Shown here: positions 11,690-24,741 of the stretch, in pieces
How positions within the stretch are numbered: the stretch's first letter is position 1
Layout of the letters: each line of letters starts with the position of its first letter
Notes under the pieces: model-generated
Told to the model about the DNA's origin: nothing
Seen by the model: only the letters and a program-made list of their open reading frames with translations
Databases searched by the model: none
Assembly: GCA_949130495.1 (NCBI GenBank)
Contig: OX422222.1
Span: forward strand, 104,583,709-104,647,708
From: Sambucus nigra
Lineage: Eukaryota; Streptophyta; Magnoliopsida; Dipsacales; Adoxaceae
DNA length: 64,000 bases
Direction: 5' to 3'
Made by a program: the position numbers and the translations under genes

Positions 11690-12526
11690 ATACCCAAAAT
11701 ATGTTAACCAGTAAATATAAGACATGTGGCATGGACGTCCTCAGAAGCACATCAAATATATACTCTACTGTCAAAAGTCTTTAGCCTACGGAGAATTCCA
11801 TGCCCTGTACCCAACCAGGCCGAGAACATTTCTCCATCTTCCCCTTTATACACTGAAGACTGTGGCTTGGCGCACAGACATGTTGTGGACTCCATAGCAC
11901 GATTGCATCAAAGAGACACAGTTGTGCCTATAATAGGCCACAACCACCCAATCTTAGCACCTCCCTAGATGTACAGGCCGTGACCCCGACTCATCATCAT
12001 TAGCCTACCCGTTGTCTACCTTTTAGAAAGATTCCATATTATTCACACTTATCCATAAGTCATGTGCACCATGCACGAGACACTCCCACCAACTAAAATA
12101 AATAGAGGTCCTCACCTCCTCATTTGTAAGAAAGATATAGGTAATGAAGTTATTCCTAACTCTCTCCAACTTCTCTCTACACCAGAGTCCAAACTCTGGT
12201 CACTTGCTCCAGTAGCCTGAATCAGGGATAACCGCAGCTCCCTCTTGTCTACACTATAAGTCCACAATCTCCATTGTGCAAAACTAGTATGTTAACACGT
12301 TTAGGTTATTTATCTCCACTTGTATGCCTCTAAGTCCCCCAAACTTGTATTGCATGATCTAATGAGAATAAGGCACAAAAGTGTACATAGGCTCATTTTC
12401 ATGGGCGAACCACTCTAAATCTCGTATTTATCCTTCTTTATCTCTTGTTTACTCTATAATTTATACTTTGACTATTTTTGTATAGCTTTGATGATATGAT
12501 TTACTTTGGTAAAATATTTTTAGACA
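11690..12526 (+). repeat. 3' LTR of the non-autonomous Tat-like element
   Basis: It aligns with 4040-4878 in the same orientation over the full length. The preceding sequence GGCTTGTGGGGCTTCTATTA is purine-rich in part and could be the polypurine tract, or it could be the true LTR start that has diverged in the left copy. The CA end is placed at 12526, after which LINE coding sequence (DNNGMDL) resumes. Confidence 0.7.
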
Positions 12527-12541
12527 ACAACGGCATGGATT

Positions 12542-12606
<65 letters not shown>
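12542..12606. repeat. (TAA)n microsatellite in LINE coding region
   Basis: About 21 perfect TAA units. In the LINE frame (AAT codons leading into AAG GAG ATT) it would read as poly-asparagine between DNNGMDL and KEIENEF, so the expansion arose inside former coding sequence. Confidence 0.97.
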
Positions 12607-13516
12607 GGAGATTGAAAATGAATTTCGTATTACTTACCTACACTTATTTCAATCAACTTCTCCTTCAAATGACTTAAATAATTTTGATCCTCACCCATCC
12701 ATTTTATGCTCAAATAATTTTTGTAATTTAGACATACCTCTAACAAATATTGATATTAGGGACTTGGTATGTAATATGCCTTTGAATAATTCTCTCGGTC
12801 GTGATGGACTTAGAATTGATTTTTTTAAAGATCATTCGAATTAATAGGTCCAAATATCATAAATTTAGTTAAAGATTTTTTTCAACCTGATCACATACTA
12901 AAAGAAATGAACCAAACTCATTTGATTTTCATTCTCGAAATTAAAAAAATTACCAGAATTGGTCATTACTAACCCATTAGTCCTTGCAATTGTTTTTACA
13001 AAATTATATCGAGTAGTTATTCAAAAATTTAGACATAAAAACAATAAACTTGTTTCTCCTCTTCAAATTCAGGGCAACAATTTAATCACTCGTGAAATGA
13101 TTCGTTTTATGGGAATTTCAAAATAAAAAATTGGTGGCGTAGATATTGAAGTAGAACTATCTAAAGCATATAACCAATTAGAATGGGAATTTATTTGCAA
13201 AGCTCTTCATAATCATAATTTTTTAGAGTTTTGGGTTAACATTATTATAGAAGGTGTGACCACTACTAGCTTTAAAACAGTTATTAACAACAATGTACCT
13301 GAATCTTTTTTACCTTCTAGAGGAATTATTTAAGGTATACTTTTTTACGAACCTTGTTAGATACTACTTCAACAAAAAAATATTTCACATATAAGTTCAT
13401 CAAAATCAGGGCCACAAATTCCTGCTTTAGCATCTACTAATGATTACGTGATATATTTAAGGCAACGAATAATAAATTTTTAAATCTTAAGAATATTCTT
13501 GAAAAAAAATTGATCT

Positions 13517-13521
<5 letters not shown>

Positions 13522-13588
<67 letters not shown>
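13522..13588. repeat. Second (TAA)n microsatellite in the same LINE
   Basis: About 22 TAA units, with near-perfect periodicity, within the degenerate RT palm/thumb region of the same LINE. Confidence 0.97.
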
Positions 13589-13589
<1 letters not shown>

Positions 13590-14438
13590 GACTTTACTTT
13601 TTTTTAAAAAGATTGAGATAGATAGAAAAGAAAACATTAAAATTATTTTGGATATGCCTATTTACAAACTTCCAAATAAATTATCTTGGTATTCCTCTTT
13701 TGACTTGTCGTGTAACTAAAAATCTTTTTCAAGATCTCGTGTTAATTTTGGAAAATAAAATTCATATATAGTACAATAAATTTCTTTCTTAACCACGTAC
13801 ATAAATTCTTATTAAATTAGTCTTATCAACGTTACCTATATTTGCAATGTCATTTTTGAAAATGCCAACATCTATTATTCAACAATTTACTTCAAAAAAA
13901 AATTTAAAAACATTGGAATGCTACTAAAGAAGGGAAGAAAACTCCTACTTTGGATTTTTCAAGTATGGCATCTTTAAAATATTTGGGTGGTCTAGATTTT
14001 AGAAATTTTAAAATTAGTAATACATGTTATATGCACAAACTGATTTGGAATCTTTATAATGAGGACAAAAATTTATGAGCAGGTGTTTTCAAAAATAAAT
14101 ACTATAAAGACACTGATATTTTAAATGCTAAGAAAAATTGTAGATCTTCATGGGCTTGGAAAGGATCTTTTCTGAAATTCAAAATTTTCAAAAAGGACTT
14201 TTTTTCTATTGGATATGGTGCTTTTAATTTATCTAACCAAAATTAGGTAAAAAAAATACAGACCTTCAAAACAATGTTAAGCTTATCTTACCTGAAAATA
14301 GTTTACTAAAAGTTAAGGTTTTTAAAATCCTAATTCTTCAACTTGGAATATTCAGAAGGTTAATATTTTTTCACAGATTAATTTATTACAAAAAATTTAA
14401 GTATTCCTTAGCTTTATGTTAATAGAAATTATACTCAT

Positions 14439-15521
14439 ATGTGGTCTTCAAATAAAATCGGGAATTTCTCAATAAAATCAACCTACAACTCGCTTCATAA
14501 TGTAAAATTTAAACATGTTTTGCCACAAATTCTACTCAAAATAATCTTGAATTTACCTTGTAATCAAAACACTAAATACTTAGTCTATTTTATATGTCAC
14601 AATGCTCTTTGCATCCCTGATATCCTTTATAGAAGACATATCCTACCTAACATAAATTGCTTACTTTGTGGGAATTTGGATTTAAATATTCTCTACTAAC
14701 TGTAATGTTTTTAATATTATTAGAGATCAACTTATTAAATTTCCTAATAACATTTTAGAAATTATTACTGACTCTATAAAAACTTTAAACACACCTCGAG
14801 AATATAATTTTACTAAAAATTTTTTTACTTTATGGAGACTTTTGCATGCTAGGAATGTTGTTATGTATAGAAATGAACATATCCAACCCTATTTAACTAA
14901 GAAGAATTTTTGAATTGATCTTAAAGAATTTAGTTTAAGAAAAATGTGTATTCTTTATTATTATCCTAAGATAAAATTGTTGTGTAAATGGGAACCCTCA
15001 CTTTTTGTTATAAACTCAATATAGATGTCTCTTCAAATTTATCAACTTTTAATGCCAGCATTGGAGGAGTAATTCGTAACAATAGTGGTCAGTTTATATG
15101 GGGTTTTGCTAGAAATATTAGGAGTTCAAATAATGATAAATTTGAAATGTGGGCTATAAGAGATGGATTAAAACTTGATAGATTAAAATAATTACGTGTA
15201 ATTCATAATGAAACATACTATATGTTGACCTATGCTATGTGTTACAGGCATCATTTAACCAGTAAGTACCTCTGGGAAATACTTAAGATATGCCTTGACC
15301 TGATTGCATGTTTCGAGAGAGTTTACATAGATTTTTTCTATAAGGAATATAATGGAGTAGCGAATATTTTGTCTTCATATACATCTGCAAATCTGACTCT
15401 TGATGTTTGTTTGTTTTCAGCACCAAACATACTATATCAAGCCCTTTATATTGATAGGTTTGGATTTGAGCTTGAACGCTTTATAACCTATGATGAAACT
15501 TATTTATATTTTCTTAATTAG
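14439..15521 (+). pseudogene. LINE zinc-finger and RNase H domains
   Basis: At 14439-14699 an 86-codon frame carries the zf-RVT pattern: MWSSNKIGNFSIKSTYNSLH, then INCLLCGNLDLNILY, where C-L-L-C is the zinc-binding pair. At 14988-15191 is an RNase H start (KLNIDVSSNLSTFNASIGGV, IRNNSGQFIWGFARNI, MWAIRDGLKL). Here the usual N-V-D-G is N-I-D-V, and the second acidic residue sits in EMWAIRDGL. At 15222-15521 the C-terminal part (VYIDFFYKEYNGVANILSSY) corresponds to the H-x-x-R-x-x-N-x-x-A-D-x-L-A region, with H and D lost. It belongs to the L1-type LINE above. Confidence 0.82.
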
Positions 15522-15556
15522 TTATTTTATATAATGGTTTGGTTTGACAAAAAAAA

Positions 15557-15989
15557 GTATCATTATAAATGTGCCATAACCAACAGAGGGTTTTGTCAAA
15601 ATCAAAACACGCTAGTTAATTCCTTTATGCAGAATAGATAACAAATGTCAAATTTGTAATTGTGACTATTGGTGGTTTAAGGCGTGATGATAAACCTTAT
15701 AAGGGATTGATAATTTTTATTTACAAATCCGAGATAAATGAGTTGGATTGCGTTAAGTATATAACAACTGACATAAAACTTTGTCAAACCATATGAAAAT
15801 GGATACTCAAAATGTGTTCAATAGTACTAGGGAATTTTTTAAGCCATGTATTACACTTTCCACCAAGTGTCTTAAATATTGAGTAAGTGGAGTCACATCC
15901 ATATTGGTGTATGATGGGACGTGGGCAAGGGCTCATGCGCCAATTTGGATGCATGAAAGTAAATAAATTAGTCTAGGATTTTCAACTTA
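15557..15989. other. Unassigned AT-rich gap between the two LINEs
   Basis: About 430 bp, AT-rich, with no recognised coding or repeat structure. It may include the 5' untranslated part of the RTE element. Confidence 0.4.
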
Positions 15990-18931
15990 GGTTAAAGGCT
16001 TATAATATATAAACTTTGATATGGATAGGATTGAGGTAGTGTGACTATAATTAAAAGAAAAGTTAATAGAGATTGTTTGTAGGAAACTAAATGAGTTAGT
16101 GAGAAAGATAGGGAAACATGTAATAATAGGATCAGATTATATTACAAGGACACACATAGACATAGAAATGGAGTTGAGATACCACTATACACCAATCTTA
16201 AGGAAGATATAATAGATGTTATTATGAAAGGTGATAGACGTATACTTGTAATACTTGTATTACTTTTAAAAAATGAATATTATTAGTGCCTACGCATCCC
16301 AAGTAAAAATATATAAACATACTAAAATAAAATATGTGGAACAAATGAATTAATTAATTCATGAAATACATATGAGAAACTCTATATAATGAGATATTAT
16401 AATGTCCATGTAGGAGAATAATGGGTAGGTTATGAGATGGTACATGAAGAATATATTTTTCGAGATAGGAATTATCGTGGATAGTCTATCTTAAAATCCT
16501 CAATGACTTTGGTCTTATACTAGTAAATATATGTTTTTGAAAGAAGCTTGCATATTTAATAATTTTTAAAAATGGAGAAAACAAAACTCAAATAAAGTTT
16601 TCAATACTAGGATCGTGTAAAACTGTAAAGTTTTAAAGGGAGAGAGCATAACTTTGCAAAATGAGATAATGGTGTATGATATAAACATTATAATCAACCA
16701 AGATCTTGGAAAGAGAACATTTACCCACATTATACATACCGGCACTTACAACGATAGAATTATGAAGTCTCAAATATTTAAAGGTAAAATATTAGAGTTT
16801 TCTTTTTAACGTTAATACATTAATAATTCTTGATTTTACACTTTGATACATTTGAATTTTTTTTTAAAATACTTTACCCAATATTGTTAGAAAGTTTGTT
16901 AACTTTGACTCCCTGTGGTACTTTTTATTAATATAATTCAAAAATCCTAAAAAAAGTTTATAAAAAACTAAAAAAAATGTCCCATCTCCTTGTCCATTTT
17001 TTCAAATTCCCACAAAACACCCTATCACTCTCTGCGTTTCCTAAATACTCTCTTCTCTGCTATCTTTGGATTTCTGCATTATTTTAATTGAAATTGCCAT
17101 GTGCCATTAAAGTTAACATATTTTCTAATAGGTTTTGGAAAAGACTAATTTTAAAACTAAAATAAAAAATTAGTAATATATTAAAGTAAAAAACCCAATA
17201 TTAAAATTAGAGATGTGAAATGTTGAAATTGAAACTGGCATAATGTGAAATAATATGGGTGCATGCATTAAAGAATCTTGTAAGATATTCTTATAGAATC
17301 AAAAGGTGGGGGTACAAACTAAAGAAATCTAGTTGTGAAGTGAATAGTACAAAATCTAGTATAAACCAAACTGGATTGCTTCAAAACATAACAAACAACT
17401 GTTTTTTTATTCTTTAAGAAATAAGTTTAAAAAGTGGTAAGTTATGCAAAATTTAAAGTACATAATGATCTTTGTATAAAACCAGAGAATGCAAAAAGGG
17501 GAAAAGACTATTTATAAGCGTCCCGAACTTAAGAATTTAAAAACATGTTACCTTAAAATACGTGAAGTGTATTAAAAGTAATTATTTGAGAGTTGTAGTC
17601 GATGATGAAGACATGACGGAAAGATAAAAACATATATCGAGATGTAATTAGAAGAAGATAGCAGGGGTATATTATATATGGAGGAACTTAGGAAGATATG
17701 AGAAAATAAATTATTTTTCAGTATTACGGCATCAATGGTTATGATTGAATAAAAAAAGATGAAAATAATGACGACGTGGTATCACTATTAACGTTTAAAA
17801 ATTTAGGATATGAGTTTCTTGGATTAAAAAAAAATCTCAACAAAACTATTATATTTAAAAAGATGTTTGATGAGTGGAGAAATATTATTTACATACATAT
17901 CTATAAAAATAAAGGGATATACAAAGTTATTTAAATTATCGTGGCAATAATTTGATGAATAATACAATGAAACTCTAGGAGAGCAACAGATCATATATAG
18001 TGATTGGAAATAGAAATATCTGAGAATTAATATGAGTTTATGCCTAAGAAGTCAGGAATGGAAGAGAGAGAGATATATTAAGGAGAATAGTGGAAAGGTA
18101 TATAGAGAAAATAAACTATCTGCATATGGTTTTCATATATTTTTAGAAGGCATATAATAGAGTACCTAATGATCAAATATAGTGGATTTAAAATATAAAA
18201 AAAGTTATCACTAGTTATATTGATGTGATTAAGGATACATGTGATGGGACCTTGACTATAGTAAAAACAACATGAAAAAAAATTAGTGAATTTCTAATTA
18301 CTACTAGTTTTCATCAATGTTCATGTCTAAGTCCTTATCGTTATCTTTTGTGATAGATAAATTAGTTAAAAAAATACAAGATAGGGTGTTGTGGTGAATG
18401 TTATATGCAGTTGATATTATTATATTAGGTGAAACTAGGTTACGAATTAATGTTATATGGGAAGAGTACTGCAAAGAGCACCCTATAAAAAGAAGATTTG
18501 TCATAACTATGACTGAAATGAGTACATATATTACAATGCTTATAATAGTAAGGGAATAAATAGGTAAGTGGTAAATCTTTCAAGTCAAGAGATTCTTAAA
18601 AGTGGTTATTTTTATATTTATACTAATTTATCATAGAGATGGAGATATTAGTGATGATGTTACTTAGGATTAAAGCATGTTGGATAAAGTTAAGAACTTT
18701 TATTGGCATATTACATTATAGATATATAGATGTGAAATTAAATGGGAAGTTTCTGTATGATGGAAATTAGATATGCCATGTTATATGGGACAAAGGGTTG
18801 GGAAACCCAAACAAAACGTGAAGAAAATGAGCATGGTGGATATGCAAATGTTAAGATTCATGTGATATAAAACTTGAAGGATTAAATTAAAATTGAAGAA
18901 AATCTTTATGATTATTTTATGTAGAAGATAT
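15990..18931 (+). pseudogene. RTE-clade LINE, endonuclease and reverse transcriptase, heavily decayed
   Basis: Across shifting plus-strand frames the RTE order is visible. Endonuclease pieces: LKEDIIDVIMKGDRRILVIL near 16198, NIISAYASQVK near 16279, NVHVGE near 16402, GYEMVHEEYIFRDRN near 16431. RT pieces: LNYRGNNLMNNTMKLWE near 17933, HMVFIYF*KAYNRVP near 18127 (counterpart of the F-I-D-L-E-K-A-Y-D block), SYIDVIKDTCDGTLT near 18206, FHQCSCLSPYRY near 18310. C-terminal pieces: HRDGDISDDVT near 18634 and MSMVDMQMLRFM near 18828. The arrangement and wording of blocks are those of plant RTE elements rather than L1. There are dozens of stops and indels. It is cut at 18931 by the insertion of a copia LTR. 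Confidence 0.82.
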
Positions 18932-20466
18932 TGTTGGGATTTACTATTAAAACCATGTCTAAAATATTTTATTATTTATTATTAAAAAAAATTTATTCAT
19001 TTTGAAATAAAAATCATGTTTTTGAGAATGCTTTATGTTTGTTTAAATATATTGTTTCATATAAAAATCTGTCAATAGAGCTTAGTAGGAATTATAGTGA
19101 GTTGGCTTCGGATTGATCACAAGGAGATTGGAATTTCGGTTCTAGCACTATTGAAAATTTCACAACCTATATAGGGAGTTGACATCATATCGTAACAGTT
19201 GCGATGCAATCCTAGTAATTTTTCGCAAACTAAAGAAACTTATGATGGTTGGAGAACTTATGCGATAGTTTGACAGAGGATTGTTATCGGTACATCTGAG
19301 GAATGTATTGAACAAGACCACACAAGACATTTAAGTCTAAGGGTTATTTATATTAAACTCAAGCAATCTTTCACTAATTGCATAGACTTTTAATCCCTAG
19401 ACTTATGATAATTGGAATACTTATATGGTCGTTGGTTTGATTGCTAAGGGTGAAATTCAGTCTTAAATTTAATCAAATTATCCCCGCATGTTGGGTGGCA
19501 ATTATGTAAGTAGGTCTGAAATTTTAATTTGGAGGAATCCATGTTCCGGTATACCTTAGTTTACGAGACCATCTTGATAGACTTATATTATTGTTTCCAC
19601 TAATAAACCTCGTCAGTGGATTACTTATAATCTAGTGGATTAGAAAAATAAGTTATGCATAAGCATAAAGGAATTGATTAGATCTTGGTTATAGTTAATT
19701 AGTGGAAAATTTATTTGACCAAGAGAGTATCAGAATCTTAACGCTAGAAATCATATTATGTACCATTACGAACTTTGCAAATAAGACCTTACTATATCCG
19801 AGTGATTTATAAGATAATTAAATTAGAGTGCAATCATAATTATTTAGTGAAATTAATTATGAGTAAATAAATAAAGAAAATAAATTACTTGAATTATAAT
19901 TAGGGATTTTCAAGTATTTATTTGGAATCTAATTTAATAATTTATCTTGGGTCCCTCGTGTAGTCCATATACCCAAGTAGTTAGGCACAAACTCTCGAGT
20001 AACCATGTTTGGCCCAATGCCACCTTTTGTGCTCGTATATAAAGGTGTGGAAAGGGATTTTAATGACTATTATTAACTATTAGGGTTTGTGAGGAGCGAG
20101 AGAAAACACTATTCACATTTTTGTGACGACGCTCGGGGAGAGACCACCATATCTCAATTGAAAGGAAGGGTTTTCATCTCAAAAGATGAGCACAAATCTA
20201 CCTAACTTTGCAGAGGATCATACACTAGATGATCCAAACTTTACAAAAAGTTAAGAAAGATATTGGATATCCAAAAGAAGGCAACACATCATCATCACCA
20301 AATATTTTTCTGCCCATTGGATTGTAATCGGTTCCACAAAGGTATTTTGTTCTCAACCCTAGGTTTGTTTCCCAAATCTAGTTTTGGTTTTGTATTTGTC
20401 TATTATTTGATTAATCAAAGATTTAAGGGGAAAAAAATGTATTTCGCGTATATAGATTCCCAAACA
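18932..20466 (+). repeat. 5' LTR of copia element A
   Basis: It starts TGTTGGGATTTACTATTAAA and ends TTCCCAAACA, directly followed by a tRNA-Met-type primer-binding site at 20469. Length is about 1535 bp. Its start interrupts the RTE LINE. The 3' LTR was not found in the window, so the call rests on the ends, the primer site and the copia genes downstream (42900-44600). I see no gene in it. Confidence 0.75.
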
Positions 20467-20468
20467 GT

Positions 20469-20480
20469 TGGTATCAGAGC
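20469..20480 (+). other. Primer-binding site, copia element A
   Basis: TGGTATCAGAGC is complementary to the 3' end of plant initiator methionine tRNA, the usual primer for copia minus-strand DNA synthesis. It lies two bases after the LTR end. Confidence 0.9.
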
Positions 20481-21543
20481 CTTTAGTTTAGATTAATTAT
20501 CCATTTGGAATGGTCCATGTTGTCTGAATAAAAAAAACCCTAGTTTTGCATGTTGCGGGATTACGTATCTTTGTATATGCTTTAGTAATAATATGTTTTT
20601 GCAGAGATTCTTTATTTGTTTTATTTTCATCATAGCCATGCATTATTTTTCTATGTTAACGGATCCTACAGTGATTTATCCATAGTTAGTTTTTGCTCCA
20701 AAATTCAATATGGTTATTACAATTAGGTATTGTAATTATTTCATTATCGATGTGTTTATAGGTGATTGTAAGGGAATGTAATGTTTCTTTACATTTAGAA
20801 TCATATATTTATGTGGGTTTGACTGTTGGGAAAAATTTCATGAACATTAGAAAGAGTTATGGACGTTTTGCATGAGAAATCCGAGAGGACAAAAAAGTTA
20901 TCATGTAAAGGTCTTTTGGATCGATCCGAATTGGTTACGAATCTATCCAATCGAGCGCAGACATTATTTGTGTCTGATTTGTTTGGTTTTTCCCATAGTT
21001 TCTCGTGGTGATTCTTTCAAATCTCCCTTCCAATCCAGGTTGGATCAATTTTCAAAAGGAAAGATCTTTAGGAAGTCTTTTTTATGATGAAGTATGATTT
21101 AGGTTGAACTCTAGGTCAAAGGAAAGTCTTCAACTATAAGGATTCTTGAACTTGAAGAGTTCTACTTCAAGAAGAAGTTTATGCCATGATGAAACCATCT
21201 ATTTATTTATTTGCAATGTCTCATCATTATGTTGCACAATTCATGTGATAACTAATTGGATAATTAAAAACACCCGTTTTAATGGACAACGTGGATTTAT
21301 ATTTTGAGAATCGCCTAGATCAATAATTTTCTTCAAAATTTTATGTTTTATTGATTCTTTTCTAGATTTAATTAAATCGGGGTAATTAAATATAAGTTGT
21401 GAATTAAATTGAGGTGTCTGGATTTTATTTTTGGAATATTCAAATTATTATTTTTATTTTAAGATAATTAGAATATGAGATCAATACATTTAATGCATAC
21501 ATGTATATTTCAAAATAACCATGGATTTAAATTTGGTATTGTG
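20481..21543 (+). other. Copia element A leader, interrupted by the Tekay-like insertion
   Basis: About 1 kb of untranslated leader following the primer site. An open 71-codon stretch at 20872-21087 is not conserved-looking and is probably chance. The leader is broken at 21543 by the long-LTR gypsy element and appears to resume at about 42367. Confidence 0.6.
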
Positions 21544-24500
21544 TGTAGTACCCCGTGTTTTTGCAGTAATTGATTAAATATTAAATTGTTCATATTTTTA
21601 AGTGACATGTGGTATGCCACTCATTATAATTGTTGAATGTTGGTATGTGACTCTTATATGTGATTGTATTTGTGTTTCGTGAATTAACACAATAATGCAT
21701 GATAATTTATTAATTAAATATTGAAAGTGACATAGTATTATGAGAGACTATTGAATAGTCAGAGACTAGGTTCCAAGGGTTTCTTTATTTAGATTAATCC
21801 TTCAGCATTGGGTTCTACCAATTATGAAATGGTTTTTTTATAATACCTAGTCACACAGGATTAATTAATAATTAAAATTTAGTTAATTCGACTTGTACTG
21901 ATTTATAACTTAAGTTAATGAGATAATTAATTTAATTTAATTTTTCATATCTCATAATGACTTTTGGGACATTTAGAATGTATCCAGGTTGGTACATAAC
22001 TTGGGAAGAGTCTTAAACCATTTAGAAGGTTATTTGGCCGCATTAGGTTGGGGCTTAGGTTTGGCCAAGGCCTAATTTTGTGGGTAGCCTACTACTTAGG
22101 ATAATTAGTCTACGCAAAAACATATTTAGAGCATGAGGGAAACCCTAGGAGGCTAAGGACAAAGGATGCAATCAAAGGGAAAGATATTTGGGGATTTAAG
22201 GCTTGAATTCTTATACTTGGACTAAGGCAAGTTTGCATCGCTTAAGAATTTAAGTGGATTGTGTTATAGTAGTATTAGTTCATTGGATTCTAGACTAATA
22301 TATTGATGTTTTTATTTTAATCTTATAAAAACTAATTTTAGAAATTATTTAATTGATAAGTTAAATATTTATATCATGATATTGTATTAGGATGGTTTGA
22401 TGTCAAATGTTATAATTTAAACCTTGAACTTTAAATGAAATTTTGAATCATTTTAATGAATTATGTAAAAGCCCCTTATTTAATTCGAATATTTAAATAA
22501 ATCTTAGAACTAATTGTTAGACATGTGAAGCAAGGATTGTTAATATTAGAATATGGAATTGGTGCTTAAATATTTGTTAAATCATTTTAGATTTATGGAT
22601 ATGGCTTGGAGATTAATCTATTAATGTATTTAGATCGTATTTCGATGTATTTGAGGTAGTATAACATTGGTTCAGGCCGTTAACAGCGGTTTCAGGGGCT
22701 GGGCTCGTAAAAGGGACTTGGGGTTTTATTAAAGACATGTTTCTGGGTTTTTCAATTTTTGATTGTGCGCATAGCAGCGTTTGGGGCCGTGCACATAGAT
22801 AGGGATGATTTTTGGAATTTATGTCTTTAAGGGTACTTTAGGTAAATTTTATGATATGATAGTTAGGCTTTATTGGGATGTTAATTATTGAACATAAAAC
22901 CACATTTTTGGGGGAATTTGGATTCTAAATTAATTAGAGTTAGTTAATGAGAGAATACGAGTAAAGTGTAGTAATCCGTGGGTACATTGGATTCATGGGA
23001 CTTGAGGACCTCAAGTATAGGTCCAATTATGAGTAAAAGGGATTATATATGTTTGTTTGAGGGCCCTGAGTATAGGGCTGAGTATGGAAATAAGTTATGA
23101 GATTAATAAATAGTTAATGATTTCGTAAATCACCTGATAGAATGTATTTATTAATCATTGAGTATAGTAGCAATTATAATTAGGTAGTCCTTGTAATGGT
23201 TAGGTGTGAGAGGATACCAAGATTTGGAGAGCCTTGGGAGATTAGGCTAATAATATATATGATCGATTATAGTTAACGTGCATCTTAGCTCATTATAAAA
23301 GAGACTTTATGTGTAAAGAGTTTAGGTAGGGTTCTATATATTTCTTTGAACCCGGTTGCTAAGGATTATGCTTATTTGTGTGTTTTATATGCAAACATGC
23401 CACATGTGAGTGCTCGTGGGAATACGTACTAGAGGGGATATCCTTATGGGTCGCATGTAATGTCGACCGCGCTGGTACCCCGCTAATGAAACGTGCTTTA
23501 CCTTAGTCATTTTGCAACGGACACTACGTGCTAAAAGTACATGTTGCCTCCCTGTGGGATTAATAGGAGGTTCATCTCATATAGCATGAAGTACGGGTCC
23601 ATATAATTGGTGTGAAGGAGTAGTGATAATCCCTTGTTAATGCTTTGAGGTTATAGGCATGGGACAAACTATAACTATAACCAGGTGGCGCGATTAATCT
23701 TCAAACGCAATATGGATAAGCCTTTATTAGGTGCGGTCTTGAGCGTAGCACATTTGTTATGTACATGACTAGGACCGTGCTTATGTGAAGGTTAGACATA
23801 GAGATTGTATTTCCTCAGTTTTATGTGCAACTGTGTTACAGTACTTGAGATGGTCCTACTAGTTTTTATCCCATACTACAGTTATGTATAATTTATACTA
23901 GAGAATTATAACTAATAAATTATGACTCGAGAATCATGTCATGTATACAATAAAGACGTATTCTCTAAATCAGTAGCCTACTATTATCGAAAAATATTAG
24001 ATCTGATATGAATTCATAACTAGAGACAATTATTTATACTACGATGAATAAGTGAGTTAATTCTAATGTAAGATATTTAAGTACAGTATATGATTCTTAA
24101 AGTAAGATATGAATTTTAGAACATGGAATTAAGGAATATTTGAGGGAGTAGAACTGCATGGTCATTTTAGGTTATTTAGATTGGGTAACTTAAATAACTT
24201 AAAAGATACTTAACACGGTAGGAAGATACATTATTATTCTTGTGTCTTAACTTCAATTAAATTCTTATCCTTTGTAAACTGGATATTTACATTGTTGTTG
24301 AATATATTTTTCACATGTCTTAGGTCGTTGTTAGACTTGGGGGGGGTGTTGGAGTTGTATCTCTAACAACTAACTAGTCATCATACCTAGAATATATAAG
24401 TCGAGCAGTGTAGCTCATATAATTCTTGAATTTAATTATGTTCCAATAGAAAATTTTATTTAAATTAGAGATTTTATATATAGTACTTGTATTAAGAGAT

Positions 24501-24727
24501 TTGTTTTTATTATTAAGATTTTATTCCAGAGTTGGTTTTATTTCTCATAGAAGAGATTGGTATCAAAGGAGTTGTACTTTGATTTCGTAGTTGTTAACAT
24601 GTTATACATGTATTATTTCTTTGTATTCAGTTTTGTTATGCTAAGAATGTTACCAAATATTTTTTATTCTCATAATTTTTATATAAGACTTTATCAATCT
24701 AGTTATGAATTTACAGGGTGTCACAGT
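21544..24727 (+). repeat. Left LTR of the Tekay-like element
   Basis: About 3.18 kb, ending GGGTGTCACA. It matches the right LTR through blocks such as GACATGTGGTATG, TCACTTAATAATT-like runs, GTGGGAATACGTACTAGAGG (23428) and the stretch leading to ACTTTATCAATCTA near the end. It preserves the empty site (CCTAC at 22088-22092) for the solo LTR found in its sister, and short versions of the two microsatellites that are greatly expanded there. Confidence 0.85.
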
Positions 24728-24729
24728 TG

Positions 24730-24741
24730 GTATCAGAACAT
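24730..24741 (+). other. Primer-binding site, Tekay-like element
   Basis: TGGTATCAGAAC, two bases after the LTR end, is the initiator tRNA-Met complement with one change from TGGTATCAGAGC. Confidence 0.85.

Larger units (their letters stand above)
4040..12526 (+). mobile_element. Non-autonomous Tat-like LTR retrotransposon inserted in the LINE
   Basis: Two related sequences of about 840 bp in direct orientation (4040-4878 and 11690-12526) bound this unit. Both contain runs such as CAGTAAATATA and the same order of blocks (AATTCCA, CTAGGTC/CCAGGCC, TCTCCAACTTCTCTCTACAC-like). Inside are a gag C-terminus in sense (7449-7874), short tandem repeats, and an antisense coiled-coil-like frame near the 3' LTR. 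No protease, RT, RNase H or integrase was recognised, so it looks non-autonomous. A solo LTR sits inside it (5945-7429). LINE coding sequence is interrupted here and continues after it. The exact ends and target duplication are not resolved because the left LTR edge has diverged. Confidence 0.72.
12522..15556 (+). pseudogene. L1-type LINE, reverse transcriptase half (right part of the split element)
   Basis: This continues the LINE begun at 3290. At 12604-12700 the linker reads KEIENEFRITYLHLFQST. RT blocks follow: NMPLNNSLGRDGLRIDFF near 12775 (usual P-G-x-D-G), THLIFIPEIKK-like near 12930, VELSKAYNQLEWEFICKAL near 13150 (usual D-L-S-K-A-Y-D, with D changed to E), FLPSRGII near 13310, and a degenerate active-site region (ALASTNDYVIYL near 13430 in place of F-A-D-D). 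Two (TAA)n microsatellites interrupt it. The domain order endonuclease, RT, zinc-finger, RNase H is that of plant L1 elements. Numerous stops make it dead. The 3' end is set near 15556 at a short A-rich run. Confidence 0.85.

Noticed and set aside
20872..21087. 71-codon frame in the copia A leader
   Set aside because: No family motif; it lies in sequence that behaves as untranslated leader between primer site and gag.
21539..21543. Target-site duplication for the Tekay-like element (TTGTG)
   Set aside because: The base run after the right LTR (about 42367-42374) does not match convincingly because the LTR end has changed.
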